NCBI GenBank assembly: GCA_030374765.1
Contig: JARGXX010000028.1
Coordinates: forward strand, 806,001-870,000
Direction of reading: 5' to 3'
DNA from: Agarophyton chilense
Lineage: Eukaryota > Rhodophyta > Florideophyceae > Gracilariales > Gracilariaceae
Length of the DNA: 64,000 bases
The stretch's first letter is position 1, and each line of letters opens with the position of its first letter. The notes beneath the pieces were generated by a model. The model worked only from the letters and a program-made list of their open reading frames with translations, had not been told where the DNA came from and did no database searches. A program made the translations under genes and the position numbers. Positions 21,133-32,285 of this stretch are shown piece by piece.

Positions 21133-21224
21133 GTTATTGGCTGTCTGTGAGGGAGAGATTTGTGCCCGAGGGATTTCTTTTTTCCACGAGGGCACAAATC
21201 TCTCCCTCACAGACAGCCAATAAC
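21133..21224. repeat. Hairpin, 35-bp perfect arms
   Basis: Arms 21133-21167 and 21190-21224 (GTTATTGGCTGTCTGTGAGG... and its complement) are perfectly complementary with a 22-base loop. The sequence is related to the 20552-20669 hairpin, so these are copies of one foldback unit; the perfect pairing suggests recent origin or arm homogenisation. Confidence 0.92.
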
Positions 21225-21640
21225 CCATACAAAATGTTCTTTCTGGAGGCGTTTTTATAAAGCCCGGTTGACCGGCTGTCATTCGTTTATGAGCCTTTTT
21301 CAATAGACTTTTGAGCGCTCGAGAGGGATTATCCTCGAGCAGAGAATTCGCACGATGGCCACCGTGCCCTCGAATTCACCACTCTCTGGGAAACCTTACT
21401 CGCTCTTATTGTCAATTATATGGCAACTCAGCGCCGTCGAATCGTGCGTAGCAATTTGAAATAATTTCAAATTAGGTGCTACAGCATTAGGCAGATTTGC
21501 ACTGCTTGCGCCAGCGCTGCTCGCCGACGCGCGCGCATCTCTGCAATGAAATCCCCGCTCTGTGTGCAGCCCTCTTCCATCTCGAAGAGGGCAGCACAGC
21601 AGATATTGGGTTTTGAAGCTTCTCGTAGAGAAGAGCTTCT

Positions 21641-22435
21641 TTGCTTGGCGAAGAGACGCCTCGCCCCCAATCCAGCTGTTGCTATCTACGTCTACAGCAA
21701 ACAGCTCCCCTCCTGCGCTATTCAGCTATCTTGATTGTACAAGATATTGCGCAAGAGGTCACACAGTTGCCGTTCACACAACACTTATGACATTGCAGGA
21801 GCTTTGGCAATGGGAAAAGAATTGAAACAACGTTTCGATGAGATGTTTTAAATACTGTATTCCTCGAATCTCGTACAAAATCAGAAGCAGTTTTTGTTTG
21901 GATGCACATTGGCGGCTTCATCGTGTGGTGGTTGATGATACTTGATGACCACCTTGCAGCTCTGCCAAAATCTCCCATATCCATGAAATGGAACAGAGCA
22001 GCGTGCCCTCAGTGGCGTGAACGAAGACGGTAAAAAGGAATAAAAACGTCTCTTCGCTCTCGATAGAAAGACTTTGTGAAGAAGATCATTGTCCGCAGTT
22101 TGGAAAGTCTTTCCTCATGATCGGTTCTTCTTGGTAGAAGGGAGTCAAAACAAAAAGGAATCGTTGCACAACCCACATCAAAAGAGGTGCATGACCAAGA
22201 TGCGATCGGATCTCGGCGACGCAGTGCAGTTGCGCTTCGCAAGCAAAGGAGCTCCGGGAAATGCTTGACAAAGAAATTGAGAGGTCTAAAATTTCTTCAA
22301 CCTTGATGATTTGATTCTAACTAAAAATTGTTATTAATTCATGTGCTTCCATCCCGATAAGCATCTGCGCGACAGTGACAATTCGTGCTTAAGCGATGGA
22401 AGCATTAAGAGTAACATGCAGATTAGGTTGCCCAT
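21641..22435. other. Gene-free stretch with further short inverted repeats
   Basis: No gene is recognised. TGCTTCCATC and its complement flank 22345-22404, and a GGTGG/CCACC inverted repeat lies near 21920-21952, so the hairpin-rich character continues in weaker form. Confidence 0.45.
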
Positions 22436-22978
22436 TTACTGTCGCTTCCCGGGCCTGGGATCTTTCATGAGCTCCTCTTGGATGTAAATAGAGATTCGTT
22501 GATCAAAACTCAGGTTTATCTGGCTACCTGTGCTTAAAGAATCAAGAAATCTATCTAGCGCAGTCGCATACTCTTGTTGCGTTGAGGGATTGATTGTAGT
22601 GGCAACCAGCGGATTCTCTTCAAAGAAGTGGTATCCACGAACAAGAAAGGAACAATCCGTTGTGGTTCTGATAAAGGGTGCAGTGGCAAGGGAAATCAGA
22701 GACGAGTAACCGATTTCCGCGCTTGAATCGGATTGTTGGCAAGTAGCAAGAGTCGCCTTTTGGCCGGTGTGATGAAGGAGTTGAGTTGTTGGGGACAAAC
22801 AGGTACGATGTGGACTGTTCTGATAGGAATGCAGCATAGAGGTGGCGCATTGAGATAGGTTTGTTCTTGGTCCGTTCATAATAAAAACAACAGAGGTAGA
22901 ACAAACAATGCCAAAGATCGGCTGCCCAAGATCCGATGTGTCAACTTCTCGGCGTGGCCAACTTGCGATCCTGAACAA
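22436..22978 (-). CDS. Unrecognised 180-aa ORF
   Basis: One open frame of 180 codons with a basic, Ser/Thr-rich composition. Its C-terminal part (NPSTQQEYATALDRFLDSLS) has the look of the helical N-terminal core-binding domain of tyrosine recombinases (STxxxYxxALxxFxxxL), but no catalytic R-H-R-Y domain follows downstream. It could be a recombinase remnant or chance; no start-site evidence helps. Confidence 0.3.
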   Translation of the reverse strand: MFRIASWPRREVDTSDLGQPIFGIVCSTSVVFIMNGPRTNLSQCATSMLHSYQNSPHRTCLSPTTQLLHHTGQKATLATCQQSDSSAEIGYSSLISLATAPFIRTTTDCSFLVRGYHFFEENPLVATTINPSTQQEYATALDRFLDSLSTGSQINLSFDQRISIYIQEELMKDPRPGKRQ

Positions 22979-23065
22979 GTCGACGGCGGATTCTTGGGCC
23001 AGCTAGTATCCAAATCGCGTAAATAAATATACTTCCACGGCGCGCTCGAAAAGCCATTATTTTTC

Positions 23066-23191
23066 GCTACAGGGTTGTAGCAGAGCCAAAGATATTTATG
23101 GCTTGAAGAGAGTAGGGTGGTAAAAACCTTCATAAGCCTGTCAACAGAAGATCAGATCCCCTCATATGCCACAGCATGAACGACCAGATAC
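23066..23191 (+). repeat. Diverged direct repeat, copy 1
   Basis: About 126 bp (CTACAGGGTTGTAG ... GACCAGATAC) recurs about 333 bp downstream at 23400-23524 with substantial divergence. No coding content is seen. Confidence 0.6.
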
Positions 23192-23399
23192 TTCTTGCAT
23201 TCCATGTGGATGGGTTAGGAATCCCAAATTGCTATAAAAGAAGAAACCAGACCTCGAATTCTTTCATCCAATCGCACTTCGTTGGAAAAGATCAACTCTG
23301 CCATTAGAACCGGCTGCCGAAAATCTCTTGTAGCCTTTGTTAGCCAGATTTAGTAAAAAGAAATCCATTTCTACGTTCCTAAGGAACCTATTCTTGTTT

Positions 23400-23524
23400 G
23401 CCACAGGGCTGTAGCCCAGAGGAATAATTTATTGCTCGGAGAGAGTGGGGTGGTTAAAGCCTTCTAAAGTCTGTCACCAAAAGCTCAGATTCACTGAGCT
23501 GTCACAGTGTGATAGACCAGATAC
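23400..23524 (+). repeat. Diverged direct repeat, copy 2
   Basis: This is the partner of 23066-23191. Both contain a small CACAGGGCTGTAG-type hairpin and end in GACCAGATAC. Confidence 0.6.
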
Positions 23525-23874
23525 ATACCACTTACCGTCCTGCAGGCGAACAAAAAGTAGTGAATCTACCTTTCTTACAGAATAAAAGCTCTGAACGAAG
23601 AAGGCGTATTAACTGCATGAAGTTTTTGGTGTTGTATGTAGAAGAGCAGTTAAAAATCAAAAAGAGATATTAAACGCCGCTTTTTTCGGCAACAGAGTTA
23701 TAAAAGAACATGAGTCGGTCCCAACAGCCACACGGGTTACGTATGGCTCACACCCACCTAGGAAGCCATCACCGAGGTAGTTGCTGAAATAATCATTCGT
23801 TGGTTTGCAGCGCTTGGTGTTGTTCATCAGTGAATCTCAAATCGAGCATAACATTTCAAGAATAAGCTTGTCAG

Positions 23875-23964
23875 TATGAATGTTTGGCTACGTTTGAATA
23901 CAAATGGTTGAGTTGGTATTATGAATGTATGGGTGTGTTTGAATATGAATGGTTGAGTTTGTAC
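23875..23964 (+). repeat. Tandem repeat, two 45-bp units
   Basis: The unit beginning TATGAATGT and containing GTTTGAATA...AATGGTTGAGTT is present twice with a 45-base period and several mismatches. Confidence 0.75.
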
Positions 23965-25618
23965 CAATGGTTACTGGGCAACCGTTTATTTGGTATCTCG
24001 TATCTGTTATCTTGATCTAGCCAGGTACTTAAGCTTTGATGCACATTAGGTGATCAGAGGACTGGTGGGGTGAGCTCCCTGGTACGATGTTTATGTTCAA
24101 CTAAAACTGTTTATGTTTTGTTAGTTCCCCTTTAACTTTTAAGTCAAACTGGTCCAGGCAAAAACCAAATCAGCACATCACTTTGCCTTGGCTTACTTTC
24201 CGTTGTCCAACAAAACAGCGGAGGCAGTGACCAGAGAGCTTCTCTTTTTATTTACGTCGGGAGACGCCTAGCAATGTGCCGTCACAAAATCGTACATAGT
24301 TGTCGAGGACATGAAACTGGTCAAAAATAGCTTTTTCTTACTTTTTGGCTCGCTCTGCCATCTTTTTTTTGTCAATTGGGTCCATGATTAGATGACCCTG
24401 TGTAGCGCACGCCACCCACCACAATTAGGATAGCACTAAAAGTAGACACAAGCATTGTGGGTAGCGTCCCAATCCGGGACACAGTAGACACCCACGATAA
24501 GTATTTAAGACTGCTCTAAGTTACATCTCAGTAAACGAGGGCATCGAACCCACTACACTACAACTTTGCTTTTTCGTTGACGCCAACCGCTTCGGCAACA
24601 GCACACCCTGGCTTTCCAAGAAGTTTTCTATGACTTGTCTGAATATATTCGAGGGGTTTGGGTGGTCCTTGTGAAATATTTCTTTTAGATCGTTTGATTG
24701 CGCCGGTGATGCTGAACAACGCATTTGCACACAACCTGTTAGTAATGGATCGACAAAGTACCTATTGTGCTTTTTTATCGTCTGTTCATCATGTCATACA
24801 AACGCTTTTGCGAGTTTTACTTTGTCCTGTTTTCAAAACCGAAAGAGTAACGACGTTTTAAAGTCTCTATATCAATTAACACTAAAGAAAAAGTCGCTGT
24901 TACTTATCCTATTTATTTGTTGCAGTGAAAGGTCATGCAAAACGATTTCTTGGTGTAATCGTGAGCCAATATATAACAGTGGCAATGTGCTTGAGAAAGC
25001 AGAACAACATTGCCTTCAATGCCTAGATACGGCCATAATGATGTTTAGCTTGAGTGCCCCGAATTGGCATATGCATAATGTAAAGGTTCCCCTGCGCATC
25101 TTCAACTCTTCTTGCAGAGCGCAATGATCAGTGCTGGGTACGAGGAATGTTTTTAATACTCGTGCATGATAAGCTCTACATCAGCGGCGTACATTACTCC
25201 TAAAAATACAGGATTTGTTCTTCAGAATTACACATCACCCCGTGCTATTCCTGAAGAGTTCAAATAATGTTCGAGAATTCTCGGATGCGTACAGCGTATT
25301 ATTGGCTCACAATTTTGACATTTAACAAAACTTTCTGATTCCATAAATAGATACTCTTGCTACTCTTGCTACTTCGCGATGTTTTCAATATAAGAAATGT
25401 ACTCTCAGCGACTTTTACAGCATCTTCACACAACAAATATATATGGGATTTATGTAACTTTTGCCACTAATATTCGCCAGTTGTCTATTTTTCGACTTCG
25501 TTGTGCAACATGAGAACAAAAGCAAGAAAATGCGCCACGCCTCCGTATGATATTCATTACCCGGCTGAGAAAGCACAGAGTCACAGTTAAGGATTAGACC
25601 AGATCAGAATAAATATTT
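23965..25618. other. Intergenic, no gene recognised
   Basis: AT-rich, with short ORFs of 60-120 codons that show no family features. Confidence 0.5.
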
Positions 25619-26164
25619 GTGTTTCGCCAAAAGTTTTCGTTTATACCGCTTCTCCCAGGGAGTTGGATCGATGTCGCCTGGTCCGAATACACGATTTCAG
25701 CGCGAGGAAATTTCTGTATTCCCCTGACGAGGCCGAGACATGAGATGGAAGAGTCTCAGCGAAGGTTGTTGCTACCTGCCACCACTCGCAAGTACTTTAA
25801 GCGCCCAGTGCCTTCTAAGACATGTCAGATAACACGTATTGTGAGCTGTAAAAGTCACCAACGCCCCCAAGAAGAAACATCATCTAGTAGACGCGGGGTT
25901 TCCATAGCCTCTATGCCTCAACCCGGAGCACAATGCACTGTAGAGGAAGAGAGTGTTCAGCTTTCTGATCAAAATTATCTGCTTTATATGTATCCTTCCT
26001 GCTCTTCGCATCTCATGGTGGATATCAATGAGCGTTTCTTCTTTCATGGCATTCATCACGAATGCCAAATGTCAAGGAGCACGCCATGCATAATGCTACC
26101 TATCTCTTCGACTCGAACAAAGGACGCCCTACTTTTCGCCTACGGCCTTTTGCAGACGCGCTGA
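25619..26164 (+). CDS. Unrecognised 181-aa ORF
   Basis: An open frame of 181 codons with a basic Ser/Arg-rich centre and a Cys/His-containing C-terminal part (FFFHGIHHECQMSRSTPC). No known domain is recognised, and no TATA box or good start context was seen. It may be chance. Confidence 0.22.
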   Translation: MFRQKFSFIPLLPGSWIDVAWSEYTISARGNFCIPLTRPRHEMEESQRRLLLPATTRKYFKRPVPSKTCQITRIVSCKSHQRPQEETSSSRRGVSIASMPQPGAQCTVEEESVQLSDQNYLLYMYPSCSSHLMVDINERFFFHGIHHECQMSRSTPCIMLPISSTRTKDALLFAYGLLQTR

Positions 26165-26457
26165 CATGATGACGTCATTTCTTTCTCCACAGATTTCACC
26201 TGGACTCAAGTTCTGGTTTTTATTTACTCAGACATCAACATGTTCGGCATGTGTCACAGTCATTTGTGTTTTCGACTATGGCCGTATATTCTAGTAAGCC
26301 GTGGTAAGCAAAGCATCAAAAGCAATATACCTCTGTCTCGAACCTCCATTTCGGGAAAAGTTCAGACTCAACGACTACCAATTGAAAAGCAATAACCGCG
26401 TATCTCCCTATGACAGAATCGCGTCCTCCACAATCAGCAGTTGAACTCAGACGAGCA

Positions 26458-27033
26458 TTAATCCAAACATATGTCAAAGTTGAAAGCCACACCACGCAAG
26501 TAGGTAATAGGACCATCCAACCACCCATTCAAATACTCCTCACTATATGTAAATGGTATATGAGGCTCAGCACGACATTCATGATCACGCAGAAAAGTAA
26601 TACCCTCGACCGTAGCCTTCACACCAGAAATGAACTGAGCCCGCGTAGATCCCTGAGGCTGCAACTGAACCTTCTGTCTTTGCTGTTCTCTTTGACAATA
26701 CTCATCCAGAGGACCACTATTTGCAGGAGCCACAAGACGCGGAAGTTCAATTAACAACGGTGCCCATTTTTGAATCCTGAAGATGTACGTCTGTGGGCAC
26801 ACATACCCTGGATTTACCCCTCCATGATTGAAGTCTTCATAGAAGGGCATGTAGCTTATTTCAGTATCGCTAACGGACACTCTTGAGTGTGCCACAAATC
26901 GGGCTGGACCACATGACTGACGCATTGAATACGTTCGGCCGACGATCGAAGGAGAATACGGTAGGTTGGTTTGACATGCTGAGACTACCGAAGTGCAAAC
27001 CACAAGAGCGACGCAGAAGAAGTTCTTCATCAT
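26458..27033 (-). CDS. Small secreted Cys-containing protein, function unknown
   Basis: 191 codons. The N-terminus MMKNFFCVALVVCTSVVSAC is a clear signal peptide, with likely cleavage after VVSA. The mature part has six Cys and a compact mixed sequence (SCGPARFVAHSRVSVSDTEI, NPGYVCPQTYIFRIQKWAPL) that looks like a folded extracellular domain. A TATAAAAGAG lies about 80 bp upstream, so a core promoter, start and signal peptide agree. The product would enter the secretory pathway. I do not recognise the family. It is one of the few host-type genes in the window. Confidence 0.7.
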   Translation of the reverse strand: MMKNFFCVALVVCTSVVSACQTNLPYSPSIVGRTYSMRQSCGPARFVAHSRVSVSDTEISYMPFYEDFNHGGVNPGYVCPQTYIFRIQKWAPLLIELPRLVAPANSGPLDEYCQREQQRQKVQLQPQGSTRAQFISGVKATVEGITFLRDHECRAEPHIPFTYSEEYLNGWLDGPITYLRGVAFNFDICLD

Positions 27034-27110
27034 TTTGAAAATGGTTACGAGTGGGCTGACGCGTTGATTTAGTAACAGTATGAGGACAAACTCAAAAGCA
27101 TCTGGGCATA

Positions 27111-27120
27111 CTCTTTTATA
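27111..27120 (-). promoter_or_regulatory. TATA box of the secreted-protein gene
   Basis: The minus strand reads TATAAAAGAG about 80 bp upstream of the ATG at 27033, a consensus TATA element at a sensible distance. Confidence 0.6.
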
Positions 27121-30100
27121 CAGAATACCTTTCGCGAGTGAACCTTGTTGTGATAAATGTTAGGAGTCCCATCAGAATGACCATGCTGATGTGGTAGTGG
27201 AACACGATTCTAAGCCTGATGGGCGTCACTTGTAATCGTGACGAGCTGACACACTCTTCGCAATGATTTGCCAACGACGCCTAGAGAACAACGAGAATTT
27301 CCTGCTATGCAAAGCCGATGTGGTTTGAGAATGACTCACGAATCATTTTATGGCGCGGAGAGCTCTCACCCAGCTGATTGAAACCGGCTCGGGAACAAAG
27401 CATATCGTCAAACGTTTACCGTGTGTGGAAACGACACGCGGAACAGAAGAGTCCCTATGAGAACCAGGGAGCCTCCTTCCCATTTTTACGTGTTCTGAGC
27501 ACCTCAGATAGATTTCCCATTTAGGTCTATATCGTCCACGTGAGCCTGTTTCATTCGCACGGTGTGAACGTTTTTGAAGAGAGAAATGTGGGTGTGTGTG
27601 CTGTGTATGTGTACTTCAGCCTTTGTTCGTCTCGGGTGTAACACCATGCTGTCTAAGTATTGATTGATGTATCCAAGCCATGTTCTGCGGGTTTTTTTAA
27701 ATGAAAACGTCTAGGTCTTTTCATGCACAGCTCTGTGGGCCAGTCGTTTTCTCTGCTACGGATGTTTTGGCGAGTGGAGGGAAGCGGGAGATGGATTCCT
27801 TGAGAATGAATATCATTTTCGTAAGCAACGAGGAAGATAAGAAAGAGCATGATGGAGCTCTATAATTTGTCAAATATGTAAGAAATGAAAATGTTGTTTG
27901 CGCCTACTCTTCGTAATATTGCGATTGGTGGTTGCTCGCTTCGTAGATCTGTGTTCCACAACAGATAGCGCTCGTGGCAATGACTTCAGGAAAGCGACTA
28001 AAGCGTGGTGCATTGTATTCATGTCCGAATTGGCTAAAGGGACTGTCGCAGTCTACATCACCCCTTGTCATCGCCAAGATCCTGCGTGAGGATGACACTA
28101 CTCATTTGTTTCTGCTCTCTTCCCAGAGTCTTGCACCTGTTTGAGTATTCCAAAAGGTGCTGCTGTTGCTTTATCATCTTGTACTGTACTCTAGGGATTC
28201 TAGGTGACGATTTATAGCTAGTCGTTGATGATGTTTAACGGCGTCATCGGGAATATTTTCTTTTCTCTCGAAGCGCAACGGTTATAGTAGAATGTAGGAC
28301 ATATCCAGCGTATGAGTTAGGAGCACCTAGAAAGAAGCACAAACGTTGTGATTGAAATTCAACGGGGTTGTTCCCCGTGCTGCACTGCATCATTAAAAAG
28401 AACAGTAAAGATAGCAAAAGCAGCCTAGTTAGAAGGGTTGATTCGATTCCATACTCCTTTACAATTGTGCCCACGCTTTGATTTAAAACGTCGAAATTCA
28501 ATGCAGAAATGATTACATTTTCCCAGGGGCGTACTCGTCACTGATTACCTTCGTACTTCCATAACATCTCAAGTCACAAGCACCCCCCTTTTCAAATCTG
28601 ATCAGTAGATACAGCTTGATCACTTTGTCGAAAAGCGCAGCTAGTCTTAAGTTGTCGCTGGCGTTGAAGAATGCCTGTACAACTGGACAAGTGTTCGTGT
28701 GTACGCACGTTTACTTCCGTGTATACCGTGTATTACACGACGTGTGTGATGTGTATTACCTGCTGACTATTGTCAGGCCCTTCCAATCAGTCAGACCCAA
28801 ATCAGCGTGAACTAAGGATAGGGCCGTTTTTTCAACTATTCATAATGAACGGCTGAAGATCTGTAAATCAATCAATTACAGAATTTAGGGCTTGGCACCA
28901 TTCCATGAATTTCCACGTAAATGCTGCAAAATCCTTGACTGGAGATTCTGCAATGGACAACACCCAACCCTTGCACCATGCATTAGTCAAGCCCTATAAC
29001 AGCTACACCTCAGCCCAATTCCTCAATCTTCATGCACTCACCGTTTTTGAAAACAACTTCAAACGAGATCTTTATATGGTCGTACTTATTAAGTACAATC
29101 AAACGAACAGTTTGTTAGCAGGGCTTTTTTCGATTCCAGTCATGCTTTTTACTATACCCTTCGGCTATTGCCAATAGCAAGCCATTTAAAAATTGGGTGG
29201 CCCTATATCATGGCGGATTCAACTGTATATCATGGTTTCTATAAAACGCTTTTTCTTCTTGACCAGGTTTTCCTAGAAATTTGTTTTTAATAAAAGATAA
29301 AAATCCATGCTGAACGCAATTCAATTTTCAGAACAACGTCAAAGTCCACTTTGTCGAAAAATAGTTTCCCTAGGTACAATTTCCATCGAATACAGATAAC
29401 CAAAACTTTGCGATGCTTCCGATATAGAAAAGTACTTCAATTACAAGGGGGTTTTCATTTGTATGCAGGCGGTGTTCAAGCATACTATAAGTTTTGCTTT
29501 TGTCTATCTCGACACGCTGGTGTCGTATAATGGCAGGAGATTTTATCTCAGAGGCTGTAAATTTGCTCTACTATACGTTAAAGGAAAAATTGTGTGAAAA
29601 CCAGTCGACGCTGAGCATTAGGCGAGTTTCCATCGATAGAGCTCTGCGACAGATACCAAGAAACTGTGCAGAAACCCTCGTCACACCGCATATACCACGC
29701 ACTAAGGTCGTGCAGATGAGGTGCATACATATTCAAATCAAAGCAAATCACACGAACTACGCAACTAGACATAGGAAACGCACCGAACTACACTCAAAAT
29801 AAGTATCTTCAATTATGTAGTTTATTAGGTATTGCACAGGTCAATGGTATCATAATCCATGCCATAATTTTCAAAATATGCGCTTATACGCCTTTGGCGT
29901 ATGACTCTTTTTTATTCACTCTGCGTTTCTGTCCAACTTCTTCGCCAACAGAGTTCAGGCGATTCTTACGAGTATTATATAAAAAATCAAGCCTCAAGAT
30001 CTCAAAGGATTTCGAGGAATAAGGGCGTTAGTCATCGAAAGACAAAAGCAGAACATGTCATCATATAAATGTTCAGACCAGCGATACTTGTTCTATAAGA

Positions 30101-32137
30101 TTCCCCATAAACCGCAGAGAAGTACAAAATATTTTTCGACAATTATAAGATCAGAGATGATACTACTGTTTTTTGGTTCTTGACTGCTAGAGAAAGTTCC
30201 TGGTTTTGGTTTCTTTTTGTTGGATAAATAGCGCGAGCATGTTTTATGGCGCCCTGATATCCTCTATTAAAAAAACAACGCCCCATCTATTGAAGTAAGT
30301 TTCCGATAATAAATCAGAATCCAAGATATTATTATTATTAGGGTAACGGTGGCCAAACGTCCATATCCGACCACATCGGGCACCAGTGGTCAAATTTCCA
30401 TATCGGACAACATGCCTAAGGCCTTTTTTATCCAAAATTATCGACAGAAAATCTATTTCCGCAACTGAACCAAGATAACGTTGACTAAAACCAAGTGCAA
30501 TTCCATTTGTTAGTACTGAAGCTTTTATATTTAATCCATACAGTTTGTGTTTTCTACAGAAGTATTTCTTACCTTCAGATATATTTCTAGCTGGTTAGAA
30601 GCAACACTATAGACTTTAACAATTAGTATAGAATGCTCATTAGTTTACTTTGCCGTTGTAATAGTTTAAGCTATACTACAATCACGCGACACTATTATAT
30701 ATGTTAGCCATTTAGTATTTATACGTTTAGTCTCTAGTACGATTCGTTAGATTGTAACAACTTTACAACCCCCATAACGACCATACCTACGTACTACTCG
30801 AAAGCCTACAAGTATAACTCCTGCATCCGCTTGCTCTCCCGACTCCCGGGACAAGCGAAACGCGCTGACAATACTCTTTTTTATCATTTTTCAGTGCATT
30901 TGCGCACATTTACGTGCATCCTCACATTTTGGTTGCATCCCTACCAAAAACTGAGGATGAGCGCAGTGTAGCTTCAACTACTTTAACGACCAAGTGAACT
31001 AATGAACGTTCTATACTAAGCGAATGAACGTTCTATACTAAACTTTAAGGACTACAGGGTTACATTCGCTAACCGTTAGGCTGAAAATGTCCTCATCGAA
31101 GGGGTAGAACGTTGAAAGGCTAGAAAGGCCTTGTTGCAGTGGCTTCGCGCGGTTCGTGGAAGCCAAACCGCGTCGTTGCGCGCGTCGTTCTCAAAAAGAA
31201 CGAATTATTAGACGCGTCCGTTATACGTATTGTAGGCAAAAGCGACTGCGACTTCCTGTACCAATGAGTCATTTCGGTCGATTTCAACGTCCAACGGGCC
31301 CTTTGTCGTCTGTTTAGAATCGACAGAGCTTCGCAGCGTGGGAAACGTCATGTGAGCGCGCATTGTAAACGGGAGTTCGACGCATTTGGTTATCGGCCCT
31401 TGGCGTTCGCAAATGCGGAAATGATCGATAGAGCTTGGTTTCCATTTCCGCGGTAGCGCAGTGCGGCGAGTCAGAAAGAGTCTCTCACTAAAATGGGAGC
31501 AATGAATTTGTATCAGCAAGTTAGCAGTAGTAGCGGTGTATCAAAAAATGTTCAGGTATCAGTGGTATCAATGTGGATGGGTAACTAATTATCCAAGGGA
31601 CCTAGATATGTAGTTGTTAATGAGCTATCCGTAGACAACCGCTTACATATGAATCAACAATAGCAAGACTGTAAACAAATAGAATCACAACATGCAATAA
31701 ACACAACCGTTAAACATATTACATCATGAAAACACATCACAAAGCATCAGTTTCCGTACGAAGAGCGGCCCACAGCTTGTTTTCGTAAGCACTTGTTTAA
31801 AGGCTTACCCCCTACAAAACAACCTGCCAAATCTGCAGTGCCTTTTCGGCGACCTCATTTTTCTCTAATATTGATCCCTTCCTTTGGACGTATTGAACTT
31901 GGGTGACTTATATCGATGTTTCCAGCGCCATCCGTGCTCTCCGTTGAAACCAAACAACCACAATGTCTCTCTTTCACGACTGTGAAGCTGGTATACTTAG
32001 GACCGCTGTACTTTTCTCCTTGAAGAGTAGTAGTGCAGAAGAAGGCGGGAAATGACATTAAACGAACAAATATGGCATGTTTTGATCTCAAATTCAGGCG
32101 CTGGAAATACAATCAAAGCGTTCAATAGAACTACATA
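27121..32137. other. Long gene-poor stretch
   Basis: No gene is recognised over 5 kb; only ORFs of 60-100 codons without family features. It contains a diverged direct repeat (30348-30376 and 30385-30413, GTGG.CAAA..TCCATATC), an exact 19-bp direct repeat (31001-31019 and 31023-31041) and a GC-rich hairpin area near 31140-31210. Confidence 0.5.
31001..31041 (+). repeat. 19-bp tandem repeat
   Basis: AATGAACGTTCTATACTAA is present twice with a 22-base period. Confidence 0.9.
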
Positions 32138-32266
32138 CAGTCCGTTTCAAAAACATATCCCTTTACAAAAACTGCGCCAAAAAGGCATTTCCCGTACTGT
32201 ACAGCACATTTCACAACAAATAAAAACCAATGAGTCAATAACACTGTTTCAAAAGTATATCCTTTA
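32138..32266 (+). repeat. Left terminal IR with outer and inner DR
   Basis: Outer DR 32138-32164 and inner DR 32243-32266 share TTTCAAAA..ATATCC.TTA. The internal spacing mirrors the right end. Confidence 0.8.
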
Positions 32267-32285
32267 TACAATCATTAGCTCAATT

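Larger units (their letters stand above)
20160..21640. repeat. Cluster of hairpin palindromes upstream of the RTX-like gene
   Basis: Successive perfect or near-perfect inverted repeats lie at 20160-20182, 20193-20211, 20321-20346, 20552-20669, 20719-20776, 21028-21052, 21133-21224, 21569-21592 and 21615-21639. Many share GAGGGAGA and its complement. No coding sequence is recognisable. Foldback or MITE-like elements are a possible origin. Confidence 0.8.

Noticed and set aside
20160-21224. CRISPR-like array
   Set aside because: Repeats are irregular hairpins of different size with no uniform spacers, and the host is eukaryotic.
29494-29802. 102-codon plus ORF
   Set aside because: No recognisable features in a gene-poor, AT-rich stretch.
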